Below, in pieces: positions 50,941 to 59,802 of a stretch of 64,000 bases of DNA (its first letter is position 1; every line of letters starts with the position of its first letter). A model generated the notes under the pieces. That model did not search any database. It worked only from the letters and a program-made list of their open reading frames with translations, and was not told where the DNA came from. The translations under genes were made by a program, and so were the position numbers. The DNA is from Hymenobacter guriensis (GTDB taxonomy: Bacteria > Bacteroidota > Bacteroidia > Cytophagales > Hymenobacteraceae): NCBI RefSeq assembly GCF_015773195.1, contig NZ_JADWYK010000003.1, positions 62,001 to 126,000 on the forward strand. Direction: 5' to 3'.

Positions 50941-53145
50941 ATGCCCACCCTTCTACGCTTACCGGCTTTGCTGATTTTTGGCGTGACTTCCCTGGCGGCC
51001 TGCACGGCCACGGGCCCGGACGCCACTTCAACCTCTTCCGCTGTGAATAATACCCGCCACCACGCGGCTGCTTACCCCGCCGCCCGCAAAAGCAACCATA
51101 CCGACGACTACCACGGCACGCCCGTAACCGACCCCTACCACTGGCTGGAAGACCCCGACTCGCCCGAAACCAAAGCCTGGGTGACGGCCGAAAACAAGGT
51201 CACGTTTGATTATCTGGCCAGGATTCCGTTTCGGGACCAGATCCGGACGCGGCTGACGCAGATGTGGAACTACGAGCGGTACGGCGTACCCCAGCGTGAG
51301 GGCGACTACCTGTACTACCAGAAAAACGACGGGCTGCAAAACCAGGCGGTCCTGTACGTGCAGAAGGTAGGGGAGGAGAAAGAAGAAGTCTTGCTCGACC
51401 CCAACAAGCTTTCAGCCGACGGTACCACGGCCCTGGCCGGCACCTATTTCTCGCCCGACCACCGCTACCTGGCCTACGCTACCTCCGGCGGCGGCTCCGA
51501 CTGGCAGAAGCTGCGCGTGCTGGACCTGCAAACCCGCCAGCCACTAACCGATGAGCTGGAATGGGTGAAGGTGTCGGGCGCGGCCTGGGCCGGCAACGGC
51601 TTCTACTACAGCCGCTACGATGCCCCCAAAGCCGGCGAAAGTCAGCTCTCTGGCAAAAACGAATTTCATAAGGTCTACTACCACCAGCTGGGCACTGCGC
51701 AAAGCGCCGATAAGCTGGTGTACGAGGACGCCAGAATGCCCCTGGGTTTCCGCTACGCCGGCACCACCGACGACGAGCGGTTCCTTATCATCTACCTTAC
51801 CGATGGCAAGGCCGACGGCAACCGCCTGCTGGTGCGCGACCTGAGCAATGACAAGGAGGCCGGCCGCTTCCAGACCATCGGCACAACCTACGAGCACAAC
51901 CATTCCGTGGTCGGGAACGTGGGGGGCAAGCTGCTGGTGCTTACCAACTATCAGGCGCCGCGCTACCGGCTGGTGCTGGTAGACCCTGCCAGGCCCCAGG
52001 AAAGCAACTGGCAGGACGTACTGCCCCAGACGGAGGACAAGCTGGAAGAAGTAGCGCAGGTAGGTGGCAAGCTCATAGCCACCTACCTGAAAGACGCCAG
52101 CAGCGCCGTGAAGGTGTACTCCGCGAAAGGCGAGTTTGAGCGCAACGTGGAGCTACCCGCCCTGGGTACGGCCAGCGGCTTCGGCGGCCGCCCCGATTCC
52201 CGGGAAGTGTACTACGCCTTCACCTCGTTCACGTATCCCACCACTATCTACCGCTACGATCTGGCCAGTGGCCAGAGCACCGTGTTTCGCCAGCCCAAAG
52301 TAGCCGTAAACCCCGACGACTACGTGGTGCGCCAGGTGTTCTATGCCAGCAAGGACAAGACGAAGATTCCGATGTTTATCGTGCATCGGAAAGGCCTGAA
52401 GCTGGACGGGCAGAACCCCACGTACCTTTATGGCTACGGCGGCTTCAACGTGTCGCTCACGCCCTCGTTCAGCATTGCGCGCATGCTGTGGCTTGAAAAC
52501 GGTGGGGTGCTGGCCATTCCCAACCTGCGTGGGGGCGGCGAGTACGGCGAGGCCTGGCACCAGGCCGGCATGACGCCCCGCAAGCAAAACGTGTTCGACG
52601 ACTTCATTGCCGCCGCCGAGTACCTGGCCATCCAGAGTTATACCACGCCCGAAAAGCTGGCTATTGCGGGCGGCTCCAATGGCGGCCTGCTGGTGGGCGC
52701 CACCATGACGCAGCGCCCCGATGTGGCCCGCGTGGCTTTTCCTGCCGTGGGCGTGATGGATATGCTGCGCTACCAGAAGTTTACCATTGGCTGGAACTGG
52801 GCGCCCGAGTACGGCACTTCCGACAACTACCACCAGTTTCAGAACCTGTATAAGTTCTCGCCTCTGCACAACCTGCGCGCCGGCGTGGAGTATCCGGCCA
52901 CGCTCATCACCACCGCCGACCACGACGACCGGGTGGTGCCGGCGCACTCCTTCAAGTTTGCGGCCACCCTGCAGGCCGTGTATTCCGGCACCGAGCCTCA
53001 GCTCATCCGCATCGACGTAAACGCCGGCCACGGCGCCGGCAAAAGCACCAAGCTGCTGATAGACGAGTGGGCCGATATCTGGTCGTTTGCTTTCTACAAC
53101 ATGGGCCTCAACCCCTACGGCAAGCAAGCCAAGCTGGTGAAGTAG
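50941..53145 (+). CDS. prolyl oligopeptidase family (S9A) lipoprotein
   Basis: The 734-residue lipoprotein has lipobox SLAAC (Cys21). The propeller domain begins DDYHGTPVTDPYHWLEDPDSPETKAWV, the S9A signature, and the catalytic domain has Ser579 in GGSNGGLL, Asp663 in ADHDDRVVP and His697 in NAGHGAG. All three catalytic residues are present. It cuts short Pro-containing peptides, here on the envelope. TACCTTG at 50886-50892 is a possible -7 element. A gap of 89 bases separates it from the ZorB-like gene, so it is probably a separate unit. Confidence 0.93.
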   Translation: MPTLLRLPALLIFGVTSLAACTATGPDATSTSSAVNNTRHHAAAYPAARKSNHTDDYHGTPVTDPYHWLEDPDSPETKAWVTAENKVTFDYLARIPFRDQIRTRLTQMWNYERYGVPQREGDYLYYQKNDGLQNQAVLYVQKVGEEKEEVLLDPNKLSADGTTALAGTYFSPDHRYLAYATSGGGSDWQKLRVLDLQTRQPLTDELEWVKVSGAAWAGNGFYYSRYDAPKAGESQLSGKNEFHKVYYHQLGTAQSADKLVYEDARMPLGFRYAGTTDDERFLIIYLTDGKADGNRLLVRDLSNDKEAGRFQTIGTTYEHNHSVVGNVGGKLLVLTNYQAPRYRLVLVDPARPQESNWQDVLPQTEDKLEEVAQVGGKLIATYLKDASSAVKVYSAKGEFERNVELPALGTASGFGGRPDSREVYYAFTSFTYPTTIYRYDLASGQSTVFRQPKVAVNPDDYVVRQVFYASKDKTKIPMFIVHRKGLKLDGQNPTYLYGYGGFNVSLTPSFSIARMLWLENGGVLAIPNLRGGGEYGEAWHQAGMTPRKQNVFDDFIAAAEYLAIQSYTTPEKLAIAGGSNGGLLVGATMTQRPDVARVAFPAVGVMDMLRYQKFTIGWNWAPEYGTSDNYHQFQNLYKFSPLHNLRAGVEYPATLITTADHDDRVVPAHSFKFAATLQAVYSGTEPQLIRIDVNAGHGAGKSTKLLIDEWADIWSFAFYNMGLNPYGKQAKLVK

Positions 53146-53241
53146 CCTCGTTTAGCCCGGTACACGTATAGGCGTTTCCGGGCAGCGTGTGTATCTTGCG
53201 GCCCCAAACCCCGAACGGCCCTGCCTTTTTTAGCTATATCC

Positions 53242-53478
53242 ATGAAAAAAACGCTCTTGCTTGGTCTGCTGGCCGGCGCTTCCCTGACGCTCACGGTATC
53301 GTCGTGCAGCAACCCCGACTACAAGAAGGATGAGGACGTAACCGTGCAGCCCCTGCCGCCGCTGCCCGCCGAGGTTTCCGGGCAGGATTCGGCCACTGCC
53401 GCTGCTACTGCTGCCAAGCAGGAAATCAACGCCGTAAACGCCACGGAGGCCATCAAGAAAATGCAGCCGCAGATGTAG
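53242..53478 (+). CDS. small lipoprotein, unknown function
   Basis: The 78-residue protein is a signal peptide with lipobox VSSC (Cys22) plus a Pro/Ala/Asp-rich tail (PLPPLPAEVSGQDSATAAAT), with no folded domain visible. TATCTTG at 53192-53198 may be its -7 element. A terminator follows 26 bases after the stop. It may act as a small envelope structural or regulatory lipoprotein. Confidence 0.6.
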   Translation: MKKTLLLGLLAGASLTLTVSSCSNPDYKKDEDVTVQPLPPLPAEVSGQDSATAAATAAKQEINAVNATEAIKKMQPQM

Positions 53479-53504
53479 GCGCTGCCTGCTGTAGGCAACC
53501 CATG

Positions 53505-53541
53505 ATGAGCAATGGCCCCGGAGGCTGTTGCTCATTTATTT
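53505..53541 (+). terminator. hairpin terminator after the small lipoprotein
   Basis: The arms ATGAGCAA (53505-53512) and TTGCTCAT (53528-53535) are perfect reverse complements, and TTATTTT follows. Confidence 0.75.
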
Positions 53542-53572
53542 TGGTAGGTAATTCCTCCAACGCTTTCCTTTG
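53541..53572 (+). promoter_or_regulatory. possible promoter of the GNAT gene
   Basis: TTG at 53541-53543, a 21-base spacer and TTCCTTTG at 53565-53572 approach the Bacteroidetes consensus, with one mismatch at the second -7 base. The GNAT start at 53624 is 51 bases downstream. Confidence 0.35.
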
Positions 53573-53623
53573 CCTGACGCCGGTTTGTCAGTTAATACCA
53601 CACCCTTTACTCGTCACCGACTT

Positions 53624-54124
53624 ATGATCATCCGCCGCGGCACCGAAGCCGACTTACCCCGCGTCCACGAGCTTATTGTTGAGCTGGCTGTGTTTGAGCG
53701 CGCACCCCAGGAAGTCACCAATACCCTGGAGGATATGCGCCGCGACGGGTTCGGCCCAGAGCCCATTTTCAGCTTCTTCGTGGCTGAGGCGCCAGAGCAG
53801 GGTATTCTGGGTATTGCCCTGTACTACACGGCGTATTCCACCTGGAAAGGCCGGATGCTTTACCTCGAAGATCTGGTGGTGACGGAAGCAGCCCGGGGCA
53901 CCGGCATTGGCAAGCTGCTGTTTGATGCCGTGGTAGCCGAAGCCCGCCGCAGCGGGGCGCACCGGCTGAAGTGGCAGGTACTCGAATGGAACGAGCCCGC
54001 CATCGGCTTCTACAAGAAAATAGGCGCCAACCTCGACCCCGAATGGCACAACGGCAATATGACGGCCGAGCAGCTGGCGGCCTACACCTGCCACCCGGAA
54101 GTGGAAGCCGCCGTGCAGGGTTAG
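53624..54124 (+). CDS. GNAT family N-acetyltransferase
   Basis: The 166-residue protein has the GNAT fold. MIIRRGTEADLPRVHELIVELAVFERAP is the first strand and helix, YLEDLVVTEAARGTGIGKLLFDAV carries the acetyl-CoA pyrophosphate loop (R/Q-x-x-G-x-G/A type, here RGTGIG), and HRLKWQVLEWNEPAIGFYKKIGANL is the final motif. It resembles diamine/spermidine-type acetyltransferases (FERAPQEVTNT), but the substrate is not certain. The ATG at 53624 directly begins strand 1. Confidence 0.9.
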   Translation: MIIRRGTEADLPRVHELIVELAVFERAPQEVTNTLEDMRRDGFGPEPIFSFFVAEAPEQGILGIALYYTAYSTWKGRMLYLEDLVVTEAARGTGIGKLLFDAVVAEARRSGAHRLKWQVLEWNEPAIGFYKKIGANLDPEWHNGNMTAEQLAAYTCHPEVEAAVQG

Positions 54125-54177
54125 CCATAGGGTACTCTCTAAGTAACGGGTTGCCAAAACGTACCGCCCGAAAACAG

Positions 54178-54205
54178 AAAAGCCACCTCCGAAGAGGCGG
54201 CTTTT
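54178..54205. terminator. bidirectional terminator
   Basis: The arms AAAAGCCACCTC (54178-54189) and GAGGCGGCTTTT (54194-54205) pair with one mismatch around a 4-base loop. It lies between the convergent GNAT gene and the DUF4286 gene. Confidence 0.75.
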
Positions 54206-54229
54206 CAAGCTAAGAGGCATACTGTGGAG

Positions 54230-54532
54230 TTAGTCCACAATTTCCAGCATGGTGCGGAAAGAGGCAAACCGGCCGCCAAAATGCTTCTCGATTTCCTGCC
54301 GCAGTGCCGGGGCAGCTACGTCCTGGTACTCCTCCAACTGCGCTAAGCTCACGCAGTAATACTGAGCCGCGTAGGTGATGCCGCCATCTTCCTCATTGAG
54401 GAGGCGGCAGAGCTGACTTTTCAGAAAGAAGCCGGTAGCCATTACCTCGGGCAGATGCGTGTCGCGCATGTAGGCAACCCACTGCTCTTCAATTTCCGGG
54501 TCGAGGCTGGTAGTTACGTTGTAAAGAATCAT
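54230..54532 (-). CDS. DUF4286 family protein
   Basis: The 100-residue soluble protein matches DUF4286: ILYNVTTSLDPEIEEQWVAYMRDTHLPEVMATGFF, then YAAQYYCVSLAQLEEYQDVAAPALRQEIEKHFGGRFASFRTML. The family is a ferredoxin-like (dimeric alpha/beta barrel) fold of unknown role, common in Bacteroidetes. The ATG at 54532 is the natural start. It is probably a single-gene unit. Confidence 0.88.
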   Translation of the reverse strand: MILYNVTTSLDPEIEEQWVAYMRDTHLPEVMATGFFLKSQLCRLLNEEDGGITYAAQYYCVSLAQLEEYQDVAAPALRQEIEKHFGGRFASFRTMLEIVD

Positions 54533-54666
54533 CGGGAAAATCAGCGAAGCGAGTGAATACGGCCAAAGAGGCAAGAAAGGCAGGTGGCCTTTCTTGCCCA
54601 TAGGTTAGGCCAGCAACACAAAGTTCAGACAAAAAGTCCAGCTAACGGCCGCGACATGGCGGGTTT

Positions 54667-55122
54667 TCACACCCGCATCTTGTCGGGCACCACGTGGTCG
54701 ATGCGCTCCTGGATAGCGGCGGGAGAAAGTTTCTCACGGATAGCCGCCTGCAGCAGCCCGGGCAGCTCGGCATCGGAGGCGTAGCGCAGGGCCGCTATCT
54801 GCTTAAAGGTGAGCTGCTGCTCGAAGGGCTGAAAACTGTCGCGGGTGATTTCAAAGTAACGCTGACGCATTTCCAGCCGGATAATGCGGTCCTGCAAGGT
54901 GAGGGCGTAGTGCTGGCGCATCATGATGAGCATGCCCAGCACAATGACGGCCCCGGCGGCCACGCAAAACCACAGGCGGGCATTGTTGTCATCGGTACCA
55001 GCTATGGCCGCGTAGCGCCGCCCGGCATAAAAGGCCATGACCAGTGCCGCCGGCAGCAGAATAAAGTGGTGCGGCACGTACCAGCGCACGGTAGGGCGGT
55101 TGGTGGGAGAAGAAGAAGGCAT
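54667..55122 (-). CDS. DUF6526 family membrane protein
   Basis: The 151-residue protein has two membrane helices (about 18-36 and 48-67). A soluble C-terminal part includes HYALTLQDRIIRLEMRQRYFEITRDSF and AALRYASDAELPGLLQAAIREKLSPAAIQERIDHVVPDKMRV. The segment between matches DUF6526, a phylum-restricted family of unknown function. It is on the same strand as the DUF4286 gene with a 134-base gap. Confidence 0.8.
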   Translation of the reverse strand: MPSSSPTNRPTVRWYVPHHFILLPAALVMAFYAGRRYAAIAGTDDNNARLWFCVAAGAVIVLGMLIMMRQHYALTLQDRIIRLEMRQRYFEITRDSFQPFEQQLTFKQIAALRYASDAELPGLLQAAIREKLSPAAIQERIDHVVPDKMRV

Positions 55123-55225
55123 GGGTTGTGGCGGTGAAGAGCACTACTTGGTATCTGGCACACATACGCCGTGTGCCGGGGCGGAGCTACGCGGCGAGTG
55201 CCTGATGCTCCATTAACTGTACGCG

Positions 55226-55627
55226 TTAGGCGCGGGCCGCTTTCCTAGCTTCCTTAGCCCGCTGCTTTTCTTCTTTCATCAACACTTTGGCGGCCTTTTC
55301 GCGCTGGCGGTCGGCCTTGGCTACTTCCTGCTGACGGCGCAATTCCAGCTTCTGGTCTTTCAGCTGCTGCTTTTGCTCCTTCATAGCGCGCTTCTGGTCG
55401 CTGAGCTGCGCTTTCGAATCGTTTACGGCCGTGCGGGAAGCGGCGGATTCCTGCTTTTGGGTATTCAGAGCGCCTTGGGCGGCGGAGGCCCGGTTCTGTT
55501 GCTGCTGGAGCGTGAGCTGGGTTGAGTCAGTTACCGCAGGCGTGGTTTGGGCGTGGGCAACGGCAACACTGCACCAGGCAGCTGCCAGAAGCGCGACAAA
55601 TAATTTCATGGCTACGGTCGAGTTCAT
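55226..55627 (-). CDS. exported coiled-coil protein
   Basis: The protein is about 133 residues. A signal peptide (MKLFVALLAAAWCSVAVAHAQ, if the internal ATG is used) is followed by an almost entirely helical, Lys/Gln/Arg/Ala-rich stretch (QKRAMKEQKQQLKDQKLELRRQQEVAKADRQREK) expected to be a coiled coil. No specific family is recognised. Starts are possible at 55627 and at the second Met six codons later. Neighbours do not suggest a role. Confidence 0.65.
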   Translation of the reverse strand: MNSTVAMKLFVALLAAAWCSVAVAHAQTTPAVTDSTQLTLQQQQNRASAAQGALNTQKQESAASRTAVNDSKAQLSDQKRAMKEQKQQLKDQKLELRRQQEVAKADRQREKAAKVLMKEEKQRAKEARKAARA

Positions 55628-55715
55628 AGGAGAATTCGCCTTTAGGTACGGCGCCCACCCCGCAGAGTTGGGATTCGCACTTTATACCGCAAGGCGTCTT
55701 TGCCCGGCAGCCCGG

Positions 55716-56963
55716 CTAAGCTTCGTCCTGCTCCACGTAGTCGAGGTCTTTGCCGAAGCTTTCGGGTAGGCTGCTCACGGCCCAGAAGGCAATCAGCAAA
55801 GAGCCCGCGCCCAGCAACGCCGCGCTGCCGATGAGCCCCAGCGGCCCCCGCAACGCCTGAAACAGCGGCACCAGCAGCACCACCGAGCCGCGGGCAAAGT
55901 TGGGTGCTGTGGTAGCTACCGTGGCCCGCAGGTTGGTGCCGAACTGCTCGGCGGCCACCGTCACGAACAGCGCCCAGAAGCCCACCGAAATGCCCAGCAC
56001 AAAGCACACGGCGTAAAACACCGTGGGCGAGGCACCATGCACCGCAAACAGGTACACGCCCACCATCACGCCGCAAAACACCAGAAACAACTGCAGCGCC
56101 CGGTTGCGGCTGCGCAGCACCTGGCTGAGCGTGCCGCTGGCAAAATCCCCGAACACCAGCCCGAAGTAGCACCAAAACACGCCCAGTCCGGCCGTGACCG
56201 GCCCGGTGATGCCCATAGCCGTGCTGAACTCCGGGGCCAGCGTAATCAGGATGCCGACCACAAACCACAGCGGCACCCCAATAAGCAGGCACTTGGCATA
56301 GCGGGCCAGCCGGCGGCGGTTGGTGAACAAGGCCAGAAAGTTTCCGCGCTCCACGTCACTTTTCTTGGTTTGCTCGAACATACCCGACTCGTACACGCCT
56401 ACCCGCAAGGCCAGCAGCGCTAAGCCGAGCCCGCCACCCACGAAGTAGGCATTGCGCCAGCCAAACCGAGCCCCCACCCAATAGGCCAGCATGGCTCCCG
56501 ATACGCCCACGGTGGCCACAATCATGGTGCCGTAGCCGCGCTTTTCCTTGGGCAGCGTTTCGGCCACCAGCGTGATGCCCGCGCCCAGCTCCCCAGCCAG
56601 CCCGATGCCGGCAATCAGCCGCAGCCAGGCGTACTGGTCGATGGTCTGCACGAAGCCGTTGGCCAGGTTAGCCAGTGAGTAGAGCAGGATGGAGCCGAAC
56701 AGCACCGACAGCCGCCCGCGCTTATCCCCCAGAATGCCCCACAGCACCCCGCCCAGCAGCATACCGCCCATCTGCATATTGATGAGGTACAGGCCCTGGT
56801 TGGTTACCGCGTCTTTGGCCGTGATGCCCAGCTCGTTCAAACTATCCACCCGCACTATGCTGAACAGAATCAGGTCATAGATATCCACGAAATAGCCCAG
56901 CGAAGCAACAATGACGATGGCCGAAAACAGGCCGGTAGTTTTGGGAGAAGCGGGGGCAGACAT
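55716..56963 (-). CDS. MFS transporter
   Basis: The 415-residue protein has about 12 predicted membrane helices. The MFS loop motif after helix 2 is GILGDKRGRLSVLF, and the second half has RVGVYESGMFEQTKK before the central cytoplasmic loop. It resembles metabolite:H+ symporter-type MFS proteins, with LAGELGAGITLVAETLPKEKRG as the conserved segment of helix 5. The substrate cannot be predicted. It stands alone on the - strand. Confidence 0.9.
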   Translation of the reverse strand: MSAPASPKTTGLFSAIVIVASLGYFVDIYDLILFSIVRVDSLNELGITAKDAVTNQGLYLINMQMGGMLLGGVLWGILGDKRGRLSVLFGSILLYSLANLANGFVQTIDQYAWLRLIAGIGLAGELGAGITLVAETLPKEKRGYGTMIVATVGVSGAMLAYWVGARFGWRNAYFVGGGLGLALLALRVGVYESGMFEQTKKSDVERGNFLALFTNRRRLARYAKCLLIGVPLWFVVGILITLAPEFSTAMGITGPVTAGLGVFWCYFGLVFGDFASGTLSQVLRSRNRALQLFLVFCGVMVGVYLFAVHGASPTVFYAVCFVLGISVGFWALFVTVAAEQFGTNLRATVATTAPNFARGSVVLLVPLFQALRGPLGLIGSAALLGAGSLLIAFWAVSSLPESFGKDLDYVEQDEA

Positions 56964-57069
56964 GCAGGCAGGAAAGAAGTTCGCCCCCGCAGATTACGAA
57001 GATTTACTTGCTCCGCAACGCATGGCAACGGCGGTATTACTCCTTAATCATTTCCTTCAGCTCTTGAAA

Positions 57070-57100
57070 CGCCATGCTGAGCAGGGCTAAAGCATGCCGT
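57070..57100 (+). repeat. degenerate REP-like element
   Basis: GCCATGCTGAGCAGGGC followed by TAAAGCATGCCG resembles the core of the repeat at 41649 (CATGCTGAGC ... GAAGCAT) with several changes. It lies in the gap before the 3' end of the NHL-repeat gene. Confidence 0.4.
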
Positions 57101-57128
57101 TCGAGAGTTTTCGGCTACGGCTAGGTCT

Positions 57129-59105
57129 CTAATCCACGCGAATCCAACGGACGCGAAAGGTGGCCGCGGCCCCGGTGTTGTGCACCCAGATGTTGATTGT
57201 GTTGTCGTTGACGTACTCGTAGCTGAGGCTGACGTACCGGCCCGCGCCCGGGTCCCCGGTGTCTTCGACGCTCAGCATCAGGGTGGGCTTGTAGCCCAGG
57301 TTGTGCGTCCAAGGGAAGTGGCCCCGGATGTTGGCGCCCAGACTCAGGGGTTGGGAATAGGTGGTCTGGCGGATGCTGCCGTTCACGTCGAGGGTGCGCT
57401 GGGGGTTGTCGGTGCCGATGCCCACGTTGCCGCTGTCATCGATGCGCATCCGCTCCCGCCAGCCGCTGCCCGTGCCGGTGAGGAAGCGGTGGGTGCCCGC
57501 CAGGCCGTTGTTTGGGCCGGCGTAGTAGTTGAGCAGCCAGCCTGCGGCGTGTTCGAGCTTGGAGCCGTTGGCCCCGACGGCCTGGGTAAACCAGATTTTG
57601 TCCGCGTCGTTGGTGCTGTAGCGGATGGGCATCGTGGCGGTATGGTCGCCCAGGTTGTCGGCGTTATCGGGCAAGGTCACCGAATTGCCCCCGCTGATGC
57701 CCAGCGTCTGCCCGCTCAGCGTCAGCGTCTGCGGCGCCGGCGTGGGCAGCGTCACCGAGTTGCCGCCGGCCACGGTCAGCGTCTGCCCGTTCACGCTCAG
57801 GGCCGGCACTGGCGAATTGGCGCCCCCGATCAGGCGGACTTTGTTGTTGTTGTAGTCGGCCACGTACACCGTGCCCTGCCGGTCCACGGCCAGGCCGATG
57901 GGCGTGTTGAACGAGGCGGCGGCACCGGGCCCGTCGGAGCTGCCGGCAGTGCCGGTGCCGGCCACCGTGCTTACCTGCCCGCCGCGCACCACGCGCACCC
58001 GGTGGCTGTTGGGGTCGGCCACGTACACGGCGCCCTGCCCGTCGACGGCCACCCCGGTAACCGACGTGAACTGGGCGGTGGCGGCCGGCCCGTCGGCGTA
58101 CCCCAGGGTGCCTGAGCCGGCCAGGGTGCTTACCTGCCCGTCGCGGATCAGGCGGACTTTGGCGTTGCCTTGATCGGCCACGTACACGGCCCCGGCCGCA
58201 TCCACGGCCAAGCCGTAGGGCTGGTTGAATTGCGCCGAGGCGGCGGGCCCGTCGGTGCTGCCGACGGTGCCGGTACCGGCCAGCGTACTCACCACCCCGC
58301 CGCTGATAAGGCGAATATTGTGGCCTTGGGAGTCGGCCACGTACACCCGGCCCTGGGCATCGACGGCCACGCCCAACGGTTCGCGGAAGGTAGCGGCGGC
58401 AGCGGGCCCGTTGGCGGTGCCGACGGCGCCGGTGCCAGCCAGGGTGCTCACCTGCCCATTGTTGATGACGCGGATTTTGCGGTTGTTCTGGTCGGCCACG
58501 TACACCGTAGTGCCGGCCGCGTCGACGGCCACGCCCACCGGGTTGTTGAACTGCGCCGAGGCGGCGTGGCCGTCGGCGCTGCCGGGGTTGCCGGAGCCGG
58601 CCAGCATACTCACCACCCCGTTGCGAATCACGCGGATGCGGTGGGACAACTGGTCGGCCACGTACACCGTGCCGTACGCATCCACCGCGACGCCCCGGAT
58701 GGCGCGAAAGGCGGCGGCAGTAGCCGGCCCGTCGGTGTAGCTATTAGTGCCCGAGCCGGCCAGGGTGCTGACCAATCCGCTGGTCGGCACGCCGGGCAGC
58801 AGGCCACTGGCATCGGGCTGGATGCCGGTGCTCAGGTTCAGCCAGGCGGTGCCGGAGAAATAGTAGTAGCCAGCCACGCCATCGGTCTGGTACACCAGCA
58901 GACCAGTAGCCGGACTCGGAATGGCAGCGCGCTGGGCCGAAGTCAGGCGGGGTGGCAGCAGGCCCTTGTCGGTGGCCTTTACGTCGAGGGCGGCGGAGGC
59001 GTCGGGCGTGGTGGTACCGATGCCCACGTTCTGGGCGAAGACTGCGGCGGGCGCAACCAGCAGCAAAGCGAGCAAACCGGCGCGCAGGAAACGTATCGAG
59101 TGCAT
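57129..59105 (-). CDS. secreted NHL-repeat protein
   Basis: The 658-residue exported protein has a signal peptide (LALLLVAPAAVFAQ). A short N-terminal domain with NVGIGTTTPDASAALDVKATDKGLLPPRLT follows, then six NHL-type repeats of about 56 residues (about 120-470). Each begins VSTLAGTG or similar and contains GVAVDAxGTVYVADxxNxxIRxI. A C-terminal part again has NVGIGTDNPQRTLDVNGSI, like phage tail fibre and Bacteroidetes surface proteins. NHL repeats would form a six-blade propeller for protein or glycan binding. No type IX sorting domain is visible, which is unusual for a protein of this kind. The ATG at 59105 begins the signal. Confidence 0.82.
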   Translation of the reverse strand: MHSIRFLRAGLLALLLVAPAAVFAQNVGIGTTTPDASAALDVKATDKGLLPPRLTSAQRAAIPSPATGLLVYQTDGVAGYYYFSGTAWLNLSTGIQPDASGLLPGVPTSGLVSTLAGSGTNSYTDGPATAAAFRAIRGVAVDAYGTVYVADQLSHRIRVIRNGVVSMLAGSGNPGSADGHAASAQFNNPVGVAVDAAGTTVYVADQNNRKIRVINNGQVSTLAGTGAVGTANGPAAAATFREPLGVAVDAQGRVYVADSQGHNIRLISGGVVSTLAGTGTVGSTDGPAASAQFNQPYGLAVDAAGAVYVADQGNAKVRLIRDGQVSTLAGSGTLGYADGPAATAQFTSVTGVAVDGQGAVYVADPNSHRVRVVRGGQVSTVAGTGTAGSSDGPGAAASFNTPIGLAVDRQGTVYVADYNNNKVRLIGGANSPVPALSVNGQTLTVAGGNSVTLPTPAPQTLTLSGQTLGISGGNSVTLPDNADNLGDHTATMPIRYSTNDADKIWFTQAVGANGSKLEHAAGWLLNYYAGPNNGLAGTHRFLTGTGSGWRERMRIDDSGNVGIGTDNPQRTLDVNGSIRQTTYSQPLSLGANIRGHFPWTHNLGYKPTLMLSVEDTGDPGAGRYVSLSYEYVNDNTINIWVHNTGAAATFRVRWIRVD

Positions 59106-59224
59106 CACAGGAAACTTGTGCGGTACCCGCCCGGCATTAGGCCGCGCGGCGTTGCAAACCAACAGGGGCGAAAATATCCGCCAGCCGGATAGGGTGCCAG
59201 GGAATGTGGGTGAACGACGGATAG

Positions 59225-59443
59225 CGGGAGGTCAACGCCCAGGCTTACGGAGTCGGCCCCGCCCTGGGCACTGCCGAGCCGTACCTTCCCCGAACCTCGG
59301 ATCAGGCCTTATGCATTCTGCTCGTGGCCGATATGCCCACTAATGCACTACGCTTCGAAGCCGACAGCCTAGCCGAAACGAGCCTGCGGGAGCTACTGGC
59401 GGAGCAGTCTGGGTATCAGCCACGCGCCGCCGGGGCTGAATGA
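59225..59443 (+). pseudogene. gene remnant without start codon
   Basis: A frame of 72 sense codons is open between stop codons at 59224 and 59443 and reads like protein (VGPALGTAEPYLPRTSDQALCILLVADMPTNALRFEADSLAETSLRELLAEQ, quoted only as positions). No ATG occurs before its middle (59334), and no upstream gene supplies a start. I take it to be the 3' end of a lost gene; the terminator at 59481 would have ended it. The family is not recognised. Confidence 0.35.
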
Positions 59444-59480
59444 GCCTGACGACCTGGGTTTCTGAGAAACCAGCTCCGAA

Positions 59481-59527
59481 CGCGAAAACGCCCCCGTACC
59501 AGCCAGCACGGGGGCGCTTTCGCGTTT
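59481..59527 (+). terminator. strong hairpin terminator without intact upstream gene
   Basis: The 17-base arms 59481-59497 and 59508-59524 pair with one wobble around a 10-base loop, then TTTG. It lies 38 bases after the remnant at 59225-59443. Confidence 0.7.
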
Positions 59528-59802
59528 GTCATTTACTACAATCGAAGCGGATGAACTGCGTGCCCGAAAGCGAACAACAATCTGCATCTTGCTCTGCCAC
59601 CGCTTCTGGATCGAACCCTTTTCGGTCACGCGACGCAACTAGTTATCGGTAGAGCTTCTCAACGCTCCTATCCCAGTAGGGGCTAAGCAGCCGAATGATG
59701 CGGTCATGGTTGCCTTACACGATTATAGCCAGGTAAAGCGGGGCGAGACACTCTGGGACAACTTTGCCCGAGGCCGGTGGCGAGCAGCGGTAAACGGCAG
59801 CT
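59528..59802. other. intergenic debris
   Basis: No intact gene is seen in these 275 bases. Short protein-like frames occur on both strands (for example about 54 codons on + ending at 59810, and a - strand frame reading GNHDRIIRLLSPYWDRS), broken by stops. They look like decayed coding sequence, but the source cannot be named. Confidence 0.3.

Noticed and set aside
57300..58800. Tandem repeats that could be a CRISPR array
   Set aside because: The repeat unit is about 168 bases, in frame, and encodes NHL repeats; spacing and coding sense exclude CRISPR.
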